Origin: Chimonanthus salicifolius
Taxonomy: Eukaryota > Streptophyta > Magnoliopsida > Laurales > Calycanthaceae
DNA: 64,000 nucleotides
Direction: 5' to 3'
NCBI GenBank assembly: GCA_013350335.1
Contig: CM023535.1
Location: 36,364,991 to 36,428,990 of the forward strand
In this document: one piece after another, positions 25,027-37,235 of the stretch
How positions within the stretch are numbered: position 1 is the stretch's first letter
Layout: each line of letters begins with the position of its first letter
Program-made: the position numbers and the translations under genes
The notes under the pieces: model-generated
What the model saw: the letters and a program-made list of their open reading frames with translations, nothing else
Database searches by the model: none
What the model was told of the DNA's origin: nothing

Positions 25027-28000
25027 GTTATAGGGTTTTGGTGATTTTGGCGTTAGGGTTATGGTCTAGTGTTTAGGGTTTTTCGGTTTTAGGGGTTTAG
25101 GTTTTAGGATTAGGTCTAAGGGTTTAGGGTTTTAGGGTTTAGGTTTCAGGTTTTAGGTTTTTGGGTTTTAGGATTTTATGGTTTGAGGGGTTTAGGGTTT
25201 TAGGGTTTAGGTTTTAGGTTTTAGGTTTTTGGGCTTTAGGATTTTATGGTTTGAGGGGTTTAGGGTTTTAGGGTTTAGGGTTTTAACGTTTAGGGGTTTA
25301 CGGTTTAGGGTTTATGGTCTAGATTTTAGGGTTTAGGGTTTTAGGTTTTTACGGTTGAGTGTTTTAGGGTTTAGGGTTTAGTGAGTAGGGTTTTAGGATT
25401 TTAGGGGTTTAGGTTATGTGTTTAGGGTTTTAGGGGTTTGGGGTTTTTGGGTTTAGGGTTTAGGTTTTAGGTTTAAGGGTTTAGGGTTTTAGGTTTTTAG
25501 GGATTTAGTGGTTTAGGTTTAAGGGTTTAGGGTTTTAGGTTTTTAGGGATTTAGTGGTTTATGGTTTAGGATTAAGGGTTTAGGGTTTCAGGGTTCAGGG
25601 TTTAGGGTTTAGGGTTTATTGATTTTAAGGCTTTAGGGTTTAGTGTTTTAGGGCTTTAGTGTTTTAGGGTTTAGGGTTTAGAGTTAGGGTTTCGAGTTTT
25701 AGGGTTTTAGTGTTTTAGGATTTTAGGGTTTAGGGTTTAGGGTTTCAGGGTTTTAGCGTTTAGGGTTTTTGGGTTTTAGGGTTTTAGGGTTTGGGATTTA
25801 GAGTATGGCAATAGGGTTTAGGGTTTATTGTTTTAGGGCTTTTGGGTTTAGGTTTTTGGGTTTTAGGGTTTAGGGTTTTAGAGTTATAGGGTTTTGGTGA
25901 TTTTGGCGTTAGGGTTATGGTTTAGGGTTTAGGGTTTTTGCGTTATAGGGGTTTAGGGTTGAGGGATTAGGTCTAAGGGTTTAGGGTTTTTGGGGTTTAG
26001 GGTTTAGGTTTTAGGTTTTAGGTTTTTGGGTTTTAAGATTTTATGGTTTTAGGGGTTTAGGGTTTTAGGGTTTAGGGTTTTAGAATTTAGGGGTTTAGGG
26101 TTTAGGGTTTATGGTCTAGATTTTAGGTTTTAGGGTTTTAGGTTTTTACGGTTGAGTGTTTTAGGGTTTAGGGTTTAGTGAGTAGGCTTTTAGGATTTTA
26201 GGGGTTTAGGTTATGTGTTTAGGGTTTTAGGGGTTTGGGGTTTTTGGGTTTGGGGATTAGGGTTTAGGGTTTTGGGTTTTGGTTTAAGGGTTTAGGTTTT
26301 AGGTTTTTAGGGATTTAGTGGTTTAGGTTTAAGGGTTTAGGGTTTTAGGTTTTTAGGGATTTAGTGGTTTATGGTTTAGGATTAAGGGTTTAGGGTTTCA
26401 GGGTTCAGGGTTTAGGGTTTAGGGTTTTATGATTTTAAGGTTTTAGGGTTTAGTGTTTTAGGGTTCTAGTGTTTTAGGGTTTAGGGTTTAGAGTTAGGGT
26501 TTAGAGTTTGAGTTTTAGTGTTTTAGGGTTTTAGGGTTTAGGGTTTAGGGTTTTTGGGTTTTAGCCTTTAGGGTTTTTGGGTTTTTGGGTTTTTGGGTTT
26601 AGGATTTAGGGTTTTAGGGTTTAGGGTTTTTGGGTTTAGGGTTTTTGGGTTTAGGTTTTTGGGTTTTAGGGTTTAGGGTTTAGGGCTTTAGGGTTTTAGA
26701 GTTATAGGGTTTTGGTGATTTTGACGTTAGGGTTATGGTTTAGGGTTTAGGGTTTTTGGGTTTTAGGGGTTTAAGATTTAGGGATTAGGTCTAAGGGTTT
26801 AGGGTTTTAGGGTTTTGGAGTTTAGGGTTTAGGGTTTAGGTTTTAGGGTTTTATGGTTTTTGGGGTTTAGGGTTTTAGGGTTTAGGGTTTTAGAGTTTAG
26901 GGGTTTAGGGTTTAGGGTTTATGGTCTAGATTTTAGGGTTTAGGGTTTTAGGGTTTAGGGTTTAGTGTTTAGGGTTTTAGGATTTTAGGGGTATAGGGTT
27001 TGAGGTTTGGGGTTTTAGGGGTTTAGGGCTTTTGGGTTTAGGGTTTTGGGTTTAGGTTTAAGGGTTTAGTGTTTTAGGTTTTTACGGATTTAGTGGTTTA
27101 TGGTTTAGGATTAAGGGTTTAGGGTTAGGGTTTTATGATTTTAAGGTTTTAGGGTTTAGGAACTTAGGGGCTTTAAGGGTTTAGTGTTTTAAGGTTTTGG
27201 ATTTAGGGTTTAAGGTCTTTGGGTTTCAGGTTTAGGGTTTAGGTTTAGGGTTTAGGGTTTTTGGGTTTTAGTGTTTCGGGTTTAGGGTTTTAGGTTTTAG
27301 GATTTGGGGTTTTGGGATTAGGGTTTTGGTTTTAAGGTTTATGGTTTTAGATTTTTATGGTTTTATTGGTTTAGGGTTTAGGGTTTTAGGGTTTAGGCTT
27401 TAGGGTTTAGGGTTATAGGGTTCTATTGATTTTGTCTTAAGGGCTTAGGGTTTAGGGTTTAGCGTTATAGGGTTTCGGGGGTTTGTGGTTTGGGGTTTAG
27501 GTTTGAGGTTTAAGGGTTTATGGTTTAGAGTTTAATGGTTTTACGAGTTTAGGGTTTTTGGGTTTAGGGTTATTTGGGGTTTAGGGTTTAGGGATTATGG
27601 CTTAGAGTTTTAGGGTTTAGGGTTTAAGGGTTTTAGGTTTTAGATTTTAAGTTTAGGGTTTAGGGTTTTTAGGATTTAGGGTTTTCGGGTTTTAGGGTTT
27701 TAGTTGTTTAGGGTTTAAGATTTAGGGTTTACGGTTTTAGGGTTTTACGGTTTAGGGTTTAAGGTTTAGGGTTTAAGGTTTAGAGTTTTAGGGTTTTAGG
27801 TTTAGGGTTTAGTGCTTGGGGTTTTAGTGGTGGAGGGTTTCATGGTTTAGGGTTTCACGGGTTAGGGTTTTAGGGTTTAGGGTTTAGGGTTTAGGGCTTT
27901 TGGGTTTGGGGTTTAGGGTTTAAGGGTTTTAGGGTTTAGAGTTTAAGTTTAGGGTTTAGGGTTTTTAGGATTTAGGGTTTTCGTTTTTTAGGGTTTTAGT

Positions 28001-31000
28001 TGTTTAGGGTTTAAGATTTAGGGTTTACGGTTTTAGGGTTTTACGGTTTAGGGTTTAACGTTTAGGGTTTAGGGTTTTAGGATCTTAGTGTTTAGGGTTT
28101 TGGGTTTTAGGGTTTAGGGTTTAGGGTTTAGGGTTTAGGGTTTGGGGCTTAGGGTGTTAGGGGTAAAGGGTTTCAGGGTTTAGGGTTTTAAGGTTTTAGG
28201 GATTAAGGTTTTAGGGTTTCGGGTTTTGGGTTTAGATTTTTGGGTTTGTGGGTTTTAAAGTTTAGAGTTTAGGGTTTAGGGTTTAGGGTTAAGTTTAGGA
28301 TTTTTGGGGTTTAGGGTTCTAGGGTTTCAGGGTTTAGGGTTTTATACTTTTACGGTTTAGGGCTTTATGGTTTAGGGTTTTAGTGTTTCGGGCTCAGGGT
28401 TTAGGGTTTTAGGGTTTTACGGTCTTAGGGTCTTAGGGTTTAGGGTTTTAGGGTTTAGGGTTTGGGGTTTATGGTTTACGGCTTGGGGTTTTAGGGGTTA
28501 AGGGTTTCAGGGTTTAAGGTTTTAGGGTTTTAGGGATTAGGGTTTTAGGGTTTAGGGTTTAGATTTTTGGGTTTGTGGGTTTTAGGGTTTAGAGTTTAGG
28601 GTTTAGGGTTTAGGGTTAAGGGTTCAGGGTTTTGGGTGTATTGTTTAGGATTTAGGGTTTTAGGGGTTTAGGGTTTTAGGGTTTCAGGGGTTTTTGGTTT
28701 TAGGGTTTTGGGTTTTAGGGTTTAGGTTTTAGGGTTTTAGGGTTTTAGAGATTAGGGATTAGGGATTAGGGTTTAGGGTTTAAGGTTTGGGGTTTAGGGT
28801 TTGGGGTTTAGGTTTTAGTGTTAGGGTTTAGGGTTTAGGGATTAGGGTTAGGATTTTAGTGTTAAGGGTTTGTGGTTTAGGTTTTACGGTTTTAAGGTTT
28901 AGGGTTCTAGGGTTTAGGATTTAGAGTTTATACTTTAGGGTTTAGGTTTAGGGTTTGGTGTTTAGGGTTTGGGGTTTTAGGGTTTAGGATGTAGGGTTTT
29001 TTGGGTTTTAGGGTTTTACGATTTAGGGTTTAGCTTTTAGATTTTAGGGTTTAGGTTTAGGGGTTAGGGTTTAAGGTTTTAGGGTTGTAGGGTTTAGGGT
29101 TTAGGTTTCTTTGGGTTTTAGGGTTTTAAGGTTTGAGGTAGGGTTTTAGGATTTAAGGTTTTTGGGTTTTAGGGTTTAGGGTTTTATAGTTCTAGGGGTT
29201 TAGGGTTTACGGGTTTAGGGTTTTAGAGTTATAGGGTTTTGGTGATTTTGGCGTTAGGGTTATGGTTTAGTGTTTAGGGTTTTTGGGTTTTAGGGGTTTA
29301 GGGTATAGGGATTAGGTTTAAGGGTTTAGGGTTTTAGGGTTTTTGGGGTTTAGGGTTTAGGGTTTAGGGATTAGGTCTAAGGGTTTAGGGTTTTAGGGTT
29401 TTTGGGGTTTAGGGTTTAGGTTTTAGGTTTTAGGTTTTAGGTTTTTGGGTTTTAGGATTTTATGGTTTTAGGGGTTTAGGGTTTTAGAGTATAGGGGTTT
29501 AGGGTTTAGGGTTTATGGTCTAGATTTTAGGGTTTAGGGTTCTAGGGTTTTACGGTTGAGTGTTTTAGGGTTTAGGGTTTAGTGAGTAGGGTTTTAGGAT
29601 TTTAGGGGTTTAGGTTATGTGTTCAGGGTTTGAGGTTTAGGGTTTTAGGGGTTTCGTGTTTTTTGGTTTAAGGTTTAGGGTTCTAGGTTTAGGTTTAAGG
29701 GTTTAGGGTTTTAGGTTTTTAGGGATTTAGTGGTTTAGGTTTAAGGGTTTAGGGTTTTAGGTTTTTAGGGATTTTGTGGTTTATGGTTTAGGATTAAGGG
29801 TTTAGGTTTCATGGTTCAGGGTTCAAGGTTTAGGGTTTTATGATTTTAAGGTTTTAGGGTTTAGTGTTTTAGGGTTTTACGGTTTAGGGTTTAGAGTCAG
29901 GGTTTAGAGTTTTAGGGTTTTAGTGATTTAGGGTTTTAGGGTTTAGGGTTTCAGGGTTTTAGCGTTTAGGGTTTTTGGGGTTTAGGGTTTTAGGGTTTAG
30001 GGTTTAGGGATTAGGGTTTTAGGGTTTAGGGTATGGTAATAGGGTTTATGGTTTATTGTTTTAGGGTTTTAGGGTTTTTGGGTTTAGGTTTTTGGGTTTT
30101 AGGATTTGGGGTTTAGGGGTTTAGGGTTTTAGAGTTATAGGGTTTTGGTGATTTTGGCGTTAGGGTTATGGTTTAGGGTTTTTAGGGTTTTTGGGTTTTA
30201 GGGGTTTAGGGTTTAGGGATTAGGTCTAAGGGTTTACGGTTTTTGGGGTTTAGGGTTTAGGTTTTAGGTTTTAGGTTTTTGCGTTTTAGGATTTTATGGT
30301 TTTAGGGGTTTAGGGTTTTAAGGTTTAGGGTTTAGGGGTTTAGGGTTTAGGGTTTATGGTCTAGATTTTAGGGTTTAGGGTTTTAGGTTTTTACGGTTGA
30401 GTGTTTTAGGGTTTAGGGTTTTGTGAGTAGGGTTTTAGGATTTTAGGGGTTTAGGTTATGTGTTTAGGGTTTTAGGGGTTTGGGGTTTTTGGGTTTGGGG
30501 TTTAGGGTTTAGGGTTTAGGGTTTTGGGTTTAGGTTTAAGGGTTTAGGGTTTTAGGTTTTTAGGGATTTAGTGGTTTAGGTTTAAGGGTTTAGGGTTTTA
30601 GGTTTTTAGGGATTTAGTGGTTTATGGTTTAGGATTAAGGGTTTAGGGTTTCAGGGTTTAGGTTTTAGGGTTTAGGTTTTTATGATTTTAAGGTTTTAGG
30701 GTTTAGTGTTTTAGGGTTTTAGTGTTTTAGAGGTAGGGTTTAGACTTTTAGGGTTTTAGTGTTTTAGGGTTTTAGGGTTTAGGGCTTAGGGTTTCAGGGT
30801 TTTAGCGTTTAGGGTTTTTGGGTTTTAGGGTTTTAGGGTTTAGGGTTTAGGGATTAAGGTTTTAGGGTATGGTAATAGGGTTTATGGTTTATTGTTTTAG
30901 GGTTTTAGGGTTTTTGGGTTTAGGTTTTTGGGTTTTAGGGTTTAGGGTTTATGGGTTTAGGGTTTTAGAGTTATACGGTTTTGGTGATTTTGGCGTTAGG

Positions 31001-32520
31001 GTTATGGTTTAGGGTTTAGGGTTTTAGGGGTTTAGGGTTTAGGGATTAGGTCTAAGGGTTTAGGGTTTTTGGGGTTTAGGGTTTAGGTTTTAGGTTTTAG
31101 GTTTTTGGTTTTTAGGATTTTATGGTTTTAGGGGTTTAGGGTTAAGGTTTAGGGTTTTAGAGTTTAGGGGTTTAGGGTTTCGGGTTTATGGTCTAGATTT
31201 TACGGTTTAGGGTTTTAGGTTTTTACGGTTGAGTGTTTTAGGGTTTAGGATTTAGTGAATAGGGTTTTAGGATTTTAGGGGTTTAGGTGATGTGTTTAGG
31301 GTTTTAGGGGTTTAAGGTTTTTGGGTTTGGGGTTTAGGGTTTAGGGTTAGGGTTTTGGGTTTAGGTTTAAGGATTTAGGGTTTTAGGTTTTTAGAGATTT
31401 AGTGGTTTAGGTTTAAGGGTTTAGGGTTTTAGGTTTTTAGGGATTTAGTGGTTTATGGTTTAGGATTAAGGGTTTAGGGTTTCAGGGTTCAGGGTTTAAG
31501 ATTTAGGGTTTTATGATTTTAAGGTTTTAGGGTTTAAGGTTTTAGGGTTTTAGTGTTTTACGGTTTAGGGTTTAGAGTTAGGGTTTAGACTTTTAGGGTT
31601 TAAGTGTTTTAGGGTTTTAGGGTTTAGGGTTTAGGGTTTCAGGGTTTTAGGGTTTAGGGTTTTCAGGGTTTTAGGGTTTTAGGGTTTAGGGTTTAGGGTT
31701 TAGGGTTTAGGGTATGGTAATAGGGTTTAGGGCTTAGGGTTTTTGGGTTTTAGGGTTTTTGGGTTTAGGTTTTTGGGTTTTAGGGTTTAGGGAGTTATAG
31801 GGTTTTGGTGATTTTGGCGTTAGGGTTATGGTTTAGGGTTTAGGGATTTTGGGTTTTAGGGGTTTAGGATTTAGGGATTAGGTCTAAGGGTTTAGGGTTT
31901 TAGGGTTTTTGGGGTTTAGGGTTTAGGGTTTAGGTTTTAGGGTTTTATGGTTTTAGGGGTTTAGGGTTTAGGGTTTTAGAGTTTAGGGGTTTAGGGTTTA
32001 GGGTTTATGGTCTAGATTTTAGGGTTTAGGGTTTTAGGGTTTTAGGGTCGAGTGTTTTAGGGTTTAGGGTTTAGTGTTTAGGGTTTTAGGATTTTAGGGG
32101 TTTAGGGTTATGTGTTTAGGGTTTGAGGTTTGGGGTTTTAGGGGTTTAGGGCTTTTGGGTTTTGGGTTTTGGGTTTAGGTTTAAGGGTTTAGTGTTTTAG
32201 GTTTTTATGGATTTAGTGGTTTATGGTTTAGGATTAAGGGTTTAGGGTTTAGGGTTTTATGATTTTAAGGTTTTAGGGTTTAGGGAGTTTGGGGCTTTAA
32301 GGGTTTAGTGTTTTAGGGTTTTGGATTTAGGGTTTAAGGTTTTAGGGTTTCAGGTTTAGGGTTTAGGGTCTTAGGGTTTTTGGGTTTTAGTGTTTAGGGT
32401 TTAGGGTTTTAGGTTTTAAGATTTAGGGTTTTGGGATTAGGGTTTTGGTTTTAAGGTTTATGGTTTTAGATTTTTATGGTTTTATTGGTTTAGGGTTTAG
32501 GGTTTTAGGGTTATAGGGTT
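25027..32520 (+). repeat. ~5.1-kb higher-order duplication in the telomere-like array
   Basis: Marker pairs 25027/30134, 25883/30970, 26701/31794 and 27412/32518 (a variant marker) are offset by 5107, 5087, 5093 and 5106 bp. The constant offset shows that a block of about 2.4 kb or more was duplicated about 5.1 kb apart, on top of a basic higher-order unit of about 0.82-0.91 kb. Another shared block (ACGAGTTTAGGGTTTTTGG) is found at ~27,543, ~33,351 and ~35,604. Confidence 0.75.
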
Positions 32521-35500
32521 ATAGGGTTCTAGTGATTTTGTTTTAAGGGCTTAGGGCTTAGGGTTTAGGGTTTAGGGTTATAGGGTTATAGGGTTTTGGG
32601 CGTTTAGGGTTTAGGGTTTTGTGGTTTAGGTTTTTGGGTTTAGGTTTTAGGGTTTTTGGGTTTTTGGGGTTTAGGGTTTAGGGTTTAGGTTTTAGGTTTT
32701 AGGGTTAGGGTCTTAGGGTTTAGGGTTTTAGGGTTTTAGTGTTTTAGGTTTTGGGCTTCAGGGTCTTAGGGGTTTAGTGTTTAGGGTTTAGGGTTAAGGA
32801 TTTTAGTGTTTTTGGATTTAGGGTTTAGGGTTTAGGGTTTAGGATTTAGGTTTTAGGTTTTAGGGTTAGGGTTTTAGGGTTTAGGGTTTTAGGGTTTTAG
32901 TGTTTTAGGTTTTGGGCTTTAGGGTCTTAGGGGTTTAGTGTTTAGGGTTTAGGGTTAAGGATTTTAGTGTTTTTGGATTTAGGGTTTAGGGTTTCAACGT
33001 TTTAGGGTTTTAGTATTTACAGTAGTTTTTAGGGTTTTAGGTTTTTATGGTTTTAGGGTTTAGGATTTAGGGTTTAGGTTTTAGGGTTTAGGATTTAGGA
33101 TTTAGGGTTTCGGTTTAATGTTTTAGGGTTTAGGATTTTTTAGTTTTAGTGTTTTAGGCTTTTAGGCTTTTAGGGGTTATAGGGTTTTAGCGATTTTGAC
33201 TTGAGGATTTAGGGTTTAGGGGTTTAGGGTTTAGGTTTTAGGGTTTAGGGTTTAGGGATTAGGTTTTAGGTTTTTTGGGGTTTGTGGTTTGTGGTTTGTG
33301 GTTTAGGTTTGAGGTTTAAGGGTTTATGGTTTAGAGTTTAATGGTTTTACGAGTTTAGGGTTTTTGGGTTTAGGGTTTTTTGGGGTTTCGGGTTTAGGGA
33401 TTATGGTTTAGAGTTTTAGGGTTTAGGGTTTAAGGGTTTTAGGGTTTAGAGTTTAAGTTTAGGGTTTAGGGTTTTAGGATTTAGGGTTTTCGGGTTTTAG
33501 GGTTTTAGTTGTATAGGGTTTAAGATTTAGGTTTTACGGTTTTACGGTTTTACGGTTTAGGGTTTAAGGTTTAGGTTTTAGGGTTTTTGGGTTTAAGGTT
33601 TAGGGTTTAGGGCTGGGGGTTTTAGTGGTTAAGGGTTTCATGGTTTAGGGTTTTAGGGGTTAGGGTTTTAGGGTTTAGGGTTTAGGGTTTAGGGCTTTTG
33701 GGTTTGGGGTTTAGGGTTTAAGGGTTTTAGGGTTTAGAGTTTAAGTTTAGGGTTTAGGGGTTTTAGGATTTAGGGTTTTCGGTTTTTAGGGTTTCAGTTG
33801 TTTAGGGTTTAAGATTTAGGGTTTACGGTTTTAGGGTTTTACGGTTTAGGGTTTAACATTTAGGGTTTTACGGTTTTAGGGTTTAGGGTTTAGGGTTTTA
33901 GGATCTTACTGTTTAGGGTTTTGGGTTTTAGGGTTTAGGGTTTAGGGTTTAGAGTTTGGGGCTTAGGGTTTTAGGGGTAAAGGGTTTTAGGGTTTAGGGT
34001 TTTAGGGATTAGAGTTTTAGGGTTTCGGGTTTAGGGTTTTATGCTTTTACGGTTTAGGGATTTTTGGTTTAGGGTTTTAGTGTTTTAGGCTCAGGGTTTA
34101 GGGTTTTAGGGTTTTACGGTCTTAGGGTCTTAGGGTTTAGGATTTTAGGGTTTAGGGTTTGGGGTTTATGGATTACGGCTTGGGGTTTTAGGGGTTAAGG
34201 GTTTCAGGGTTTAAGGTTTTAGGGTTTTAGGGATTAGGGTTTTAGGGTTTAGGGTTTAGGGTTTAGGGTTTTATGGGATTAGGGTTTAGGGTTTAGGGTT
34301 TAGGGCTTAGGGTTTTAGGGGTTTAGAGTTTCATAGTTTAGGGTTTTAGGGTTAGGGTTTTAGGGTTTAGGGTTTAGGGTTTTGGGTTTAGGGTTTTGGG
34401 TTCAGGGTGTAGGGGTTTAGGGTTTAGGGTTTAAGGGTTTTAGGGTTTCGAGTTTAAGTTTTAGGGTTTAGGGTTTTTACGATTTTAGTGATTTAGGGTT
34501 TAAGATTTAGGGTTTAGGATTTTAGGGTTTAGGATTTTAGGCTTTTACAGTTTAGGGTTTGAGGGTTTTAAGGTTTAGGGTTTAGGGTTTTAGTGTCTTA
34601 GGGTTTTGGGTTTTAGGGTTTAGGGTTTAGGGTCTAAAATTTAGGGCTTTGGGTTTTAGGGGTTCAGGGTTTCAGGGTTTAGGGTTTTAGGGTTTAGGGT
34701 TTAAGGGTTTAGGATTTAAGGTTTATGGTTTAGGGCATGGGGTTTTAGGGGTTAAGGGTTTAGGGTTTTAGGGTTTTAGGGATTAGGGTTTTAGGGTTAA
34801 GGGCTTAGAGTTTAGGGTTTAATGGTTTTAGGATCTTAGTGTTTAGGGTTTTGGGTTTTAGGGTTTAGAGTTTGGGGCTTAGGGTTTTAGGGGTAAAGGG
34901 TTTCAGGGTTTAGGGTTTTAGGGTTTTTAGGGATTAGGGTTTTAGGGTTTCGGGTTTAGGGTTTAGATTTTGGGTTTGTGGGTTTTAAGGTTTAGTGTTT
35001 AGGGTTTAGGGTTTAGGGTTAAGGTTTAGCGTTTTTGGGGTTTAGGGTTCTAGGGTTTTAGGGTTTAGGGTTTTACGCTTTTACGGTTTAGGGCTTTTTG
35101 GTTTAGGATTTTAGTGTTTCGGGCTCAGGGTTTAGGGTTTTAGGGTTTTACAGTCTTAGGGTCTTAGGGTTTAGGGTTTTAGGGTTTATGGCTTACGGCT
35201 TGGGGTTTTAGGGGTTAAGGGTGTCAGGGTTTAAGGTTTTAGGTTTTTAGGGATTAGGGTTTTAGGGTTTAGATTTTTGGGTTTGTGGGTTTTAGGGTTT
35301 AGAGTTTAGGGTTTAGGGTTTAGGGTTTAGGGTTTAGGGTTAAGGGTTTTTGGGTTTAGGGTTCTAGGGTTTTGGTTTAACGTTTTAGGGTTTAGTACTT
35401 TTTGGTTTTAGTGTTTTAGGGTTTTAGGGGTTATAGGGTTTTAGCGATTTTGGCTTGAGGGTTTAGGGTTTAGGGTTTAGGTTTTAGGGTTCAGGATTTA

Positions 35501-35875
35501 GGGATTAGGTTTTAGGGTTTACGGTTTTAGGGTTTTTGTGGTTTATGGTTTAGGGTTTAGGTTTGAGGTTTAAGGGTTTATGGTTAGAGTTTAATGGTTT
35601 TACGAGTTTAGGGTTTTTGGGTTTGGGGTTTTAAGGTTTTGGGGTTTAGGGTTTAGGGTTATGGTTTAGAGTTCTAGGGTTTAGAGTTTAAGGGTTTTAG
35701 GGTTTAGAGTTTAAGTTTAGGGTTTAGGGTTTTTAGGATTTAGGGTTTTCGATTTTTAGGGTTTTAGTGGTTTAGGGTTTAAGATTTAGGGTTTACGGTT
35801 TTAGGGTTTTATGGTTTAGGGTTTAAGGTTTAGGGTTTTAGGATTTTAGGGTTTAGGGTTTAGGGTTTAGGGTTT

Positions 35876-37174
35876 TAACTAAATTACATAATGTCCTTCA
35901 TTCCTTAAAACCCTAAAAATTTCACACATTAATTACATAACCCTTAATCCATTTTTTTTTTCTTTCCCTAACCCTAATTTATCCATTAGGGTTTCCTCCA
36001 CTTTCCGTCTTTCAAATTGATTGATTTAAAATCCATGGCATAAAATCATTTGGCCACCATTAATTTTACAAAATGAATCCCAAATCTTAAACCCTAAAAA
36101 TCCAAAATTTCTTGTTTAAGAAAATACTTACAATCCGACACCTCCTCCGACTTCCGCCACTCCCGTCGGATTCCTTGGCCTCCTTTCTCCTTCCTCTTGA
36201 TCTTTGGTCGGCCAAGATGCTTGATCAATGGTGAAACCCTCCTAACTTAGGATCGGCCATGGTAGGGTTTGTTTGAGAGAGAGAGAGGAGAAGATGATGA
36301 GAGGGAAGATAATAAACCTTGATCTTAGAGTAATAAACTAAGAAATTGCATTTCTTTCTTCTCTCCTTCTCTTCTTTTCTCCTTAATTTTTTTTTCTTCT
36401 TCCTCTTCCTAGTGTGGGACGGCCATGAGAGAGTAAAATGGGGAGAGAGTGAAATGAGAGTTAGATGGAAGAGATGAGAAAACAAGATAAGCCTATCTCC
36501 TTTTGATTGGCTAAGATAAAGCTTACCTTTAATTTCTCCCACCAACCCCTAAGATCTTTTACATGCTTTATGGTCCAAGCACACTAGCCAACGTTTTTTA
36601 GTGCTTAAGGATAAGGTGGTTTGGTCTCCCCTCTTTGACCACCTTTTTGGATAAGCTTACTTAATTATTTAATTAAATCATTAGGCTAATTAACCCCATT
36701 TAGCTTAATTCCACTTACTTAACTTGCCTTCAGACACCCATGGTTGACCAATTCCTTGGGTCCACACGCCACCTCACTTGATGAGGTGGAGGTGGGTCCC
36801 ATTGGACCATATTACCTTGGTCAACTTCAAATTGACTTAGGTGAATTGAACCCATTCAATTCATTCCAATTGGATCACCATTGGGCCCATGGCCCAATTA
36901 CATTTTCATCTTACCCATTTACCTTAAAGTTTACATCATTTCAATCCATTGGGTCCCAAATGGGTATTGGGCCCAATTTAACCATCCTTGGCCCAATTGA
37001 CCACCATTGACCCTTTAAGTAAACTTAAATCCAATCCATAACCCATTGGGCCCTAGTTGGGCCTTTGTCCACATTTTGATCCATTTACCATCTATTCCAT
37101 TAGATTTCTAATTTCCACCATTAAAAATAAATAATAACACATATATATTACTTTACAAATTTCGGGCCATTACA
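35876..37174 (-). mobile_element. Truncated 3' LTR of a minus-strand Ty3/gypsy element
   Basis: The first ~1.3 kb of a minus-strand LTR. On the minus strand the LTR begins at 37174 with TGTAATGGCCCGAAATTTG and is cut at 35,876, where it abuts the telomere-like array. It is homologous to LTR sequence at 51,250-52,482, 54,170-55,515 and 59,100-60,420. It contains a pyrimidine-rich tract (36,350-36,420) and a short inverted telomere-like motif at 35,970-35,993. Open frames here, including a Lys/Arg-rich one of 106 codons, look like LTR by-products. Confidence 0.85.
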
Positions 37175-37235
37175 GTACAATCCTCTTTTAAAATTTTCGT
37201 TCCGAAAATTCAAGCGAAGTAGAGGTTCAAACATC
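37175..37235 (-). promoter_or_regulatory. Polypurine tract and preceding hairpin
   Basis: On the minus strand, between the end of the coding region and the LTR, there is a hairpin with arms AATTTTCG and CGAAAATT (loop of 3 nt, around 37,192-37,210), then a short purine tract AAAAGAGGA, then the LTR start. The same order occurs near 60,600-60,640 and at 43,474-43,508. The purine tract would prime plus-strand synthesis in a retrotransposon. Confidence 0.6.

Larger units (their letters stand above)
23113..35875 (+). repeat. Degenerate telomere-like array (TTTAGGG/TTTTAGGG)
   Basis: About 12.8 kb composed almost only of plant-type telomere repeats, with 7-bp TTTAGGG and 8-bp TTTTAGGG units intermixed and many substitutions. 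The G-rich strand is the plus strand throughout. It is internal and degenerate, so it is an interstitial telomeric repeat satellite, not a working chromosome end. It has higher-order structure: a marker starting GTTATAGGGTTTTGGTG occurs at 25027, 25883, 26701, 29228, 30134, 30970 (variant) and 31794. No gene or other feature is visible inside. Confidence 0.93.

Noticed and set aside
23113..35875. Functional telomere
   Set aside because: The array is internal, highly degenerate, mixed 7- and 8-mer, and followed by retrotransposons; it is an interstitial array.
36225..36545. Minus-strand 106-codon frame, and a similar one at 59,537-59,740
   Set aside because: Both are in homologous LTR sequence over a pyrimidine-rich tract and differ in frame and content; no gene supported.
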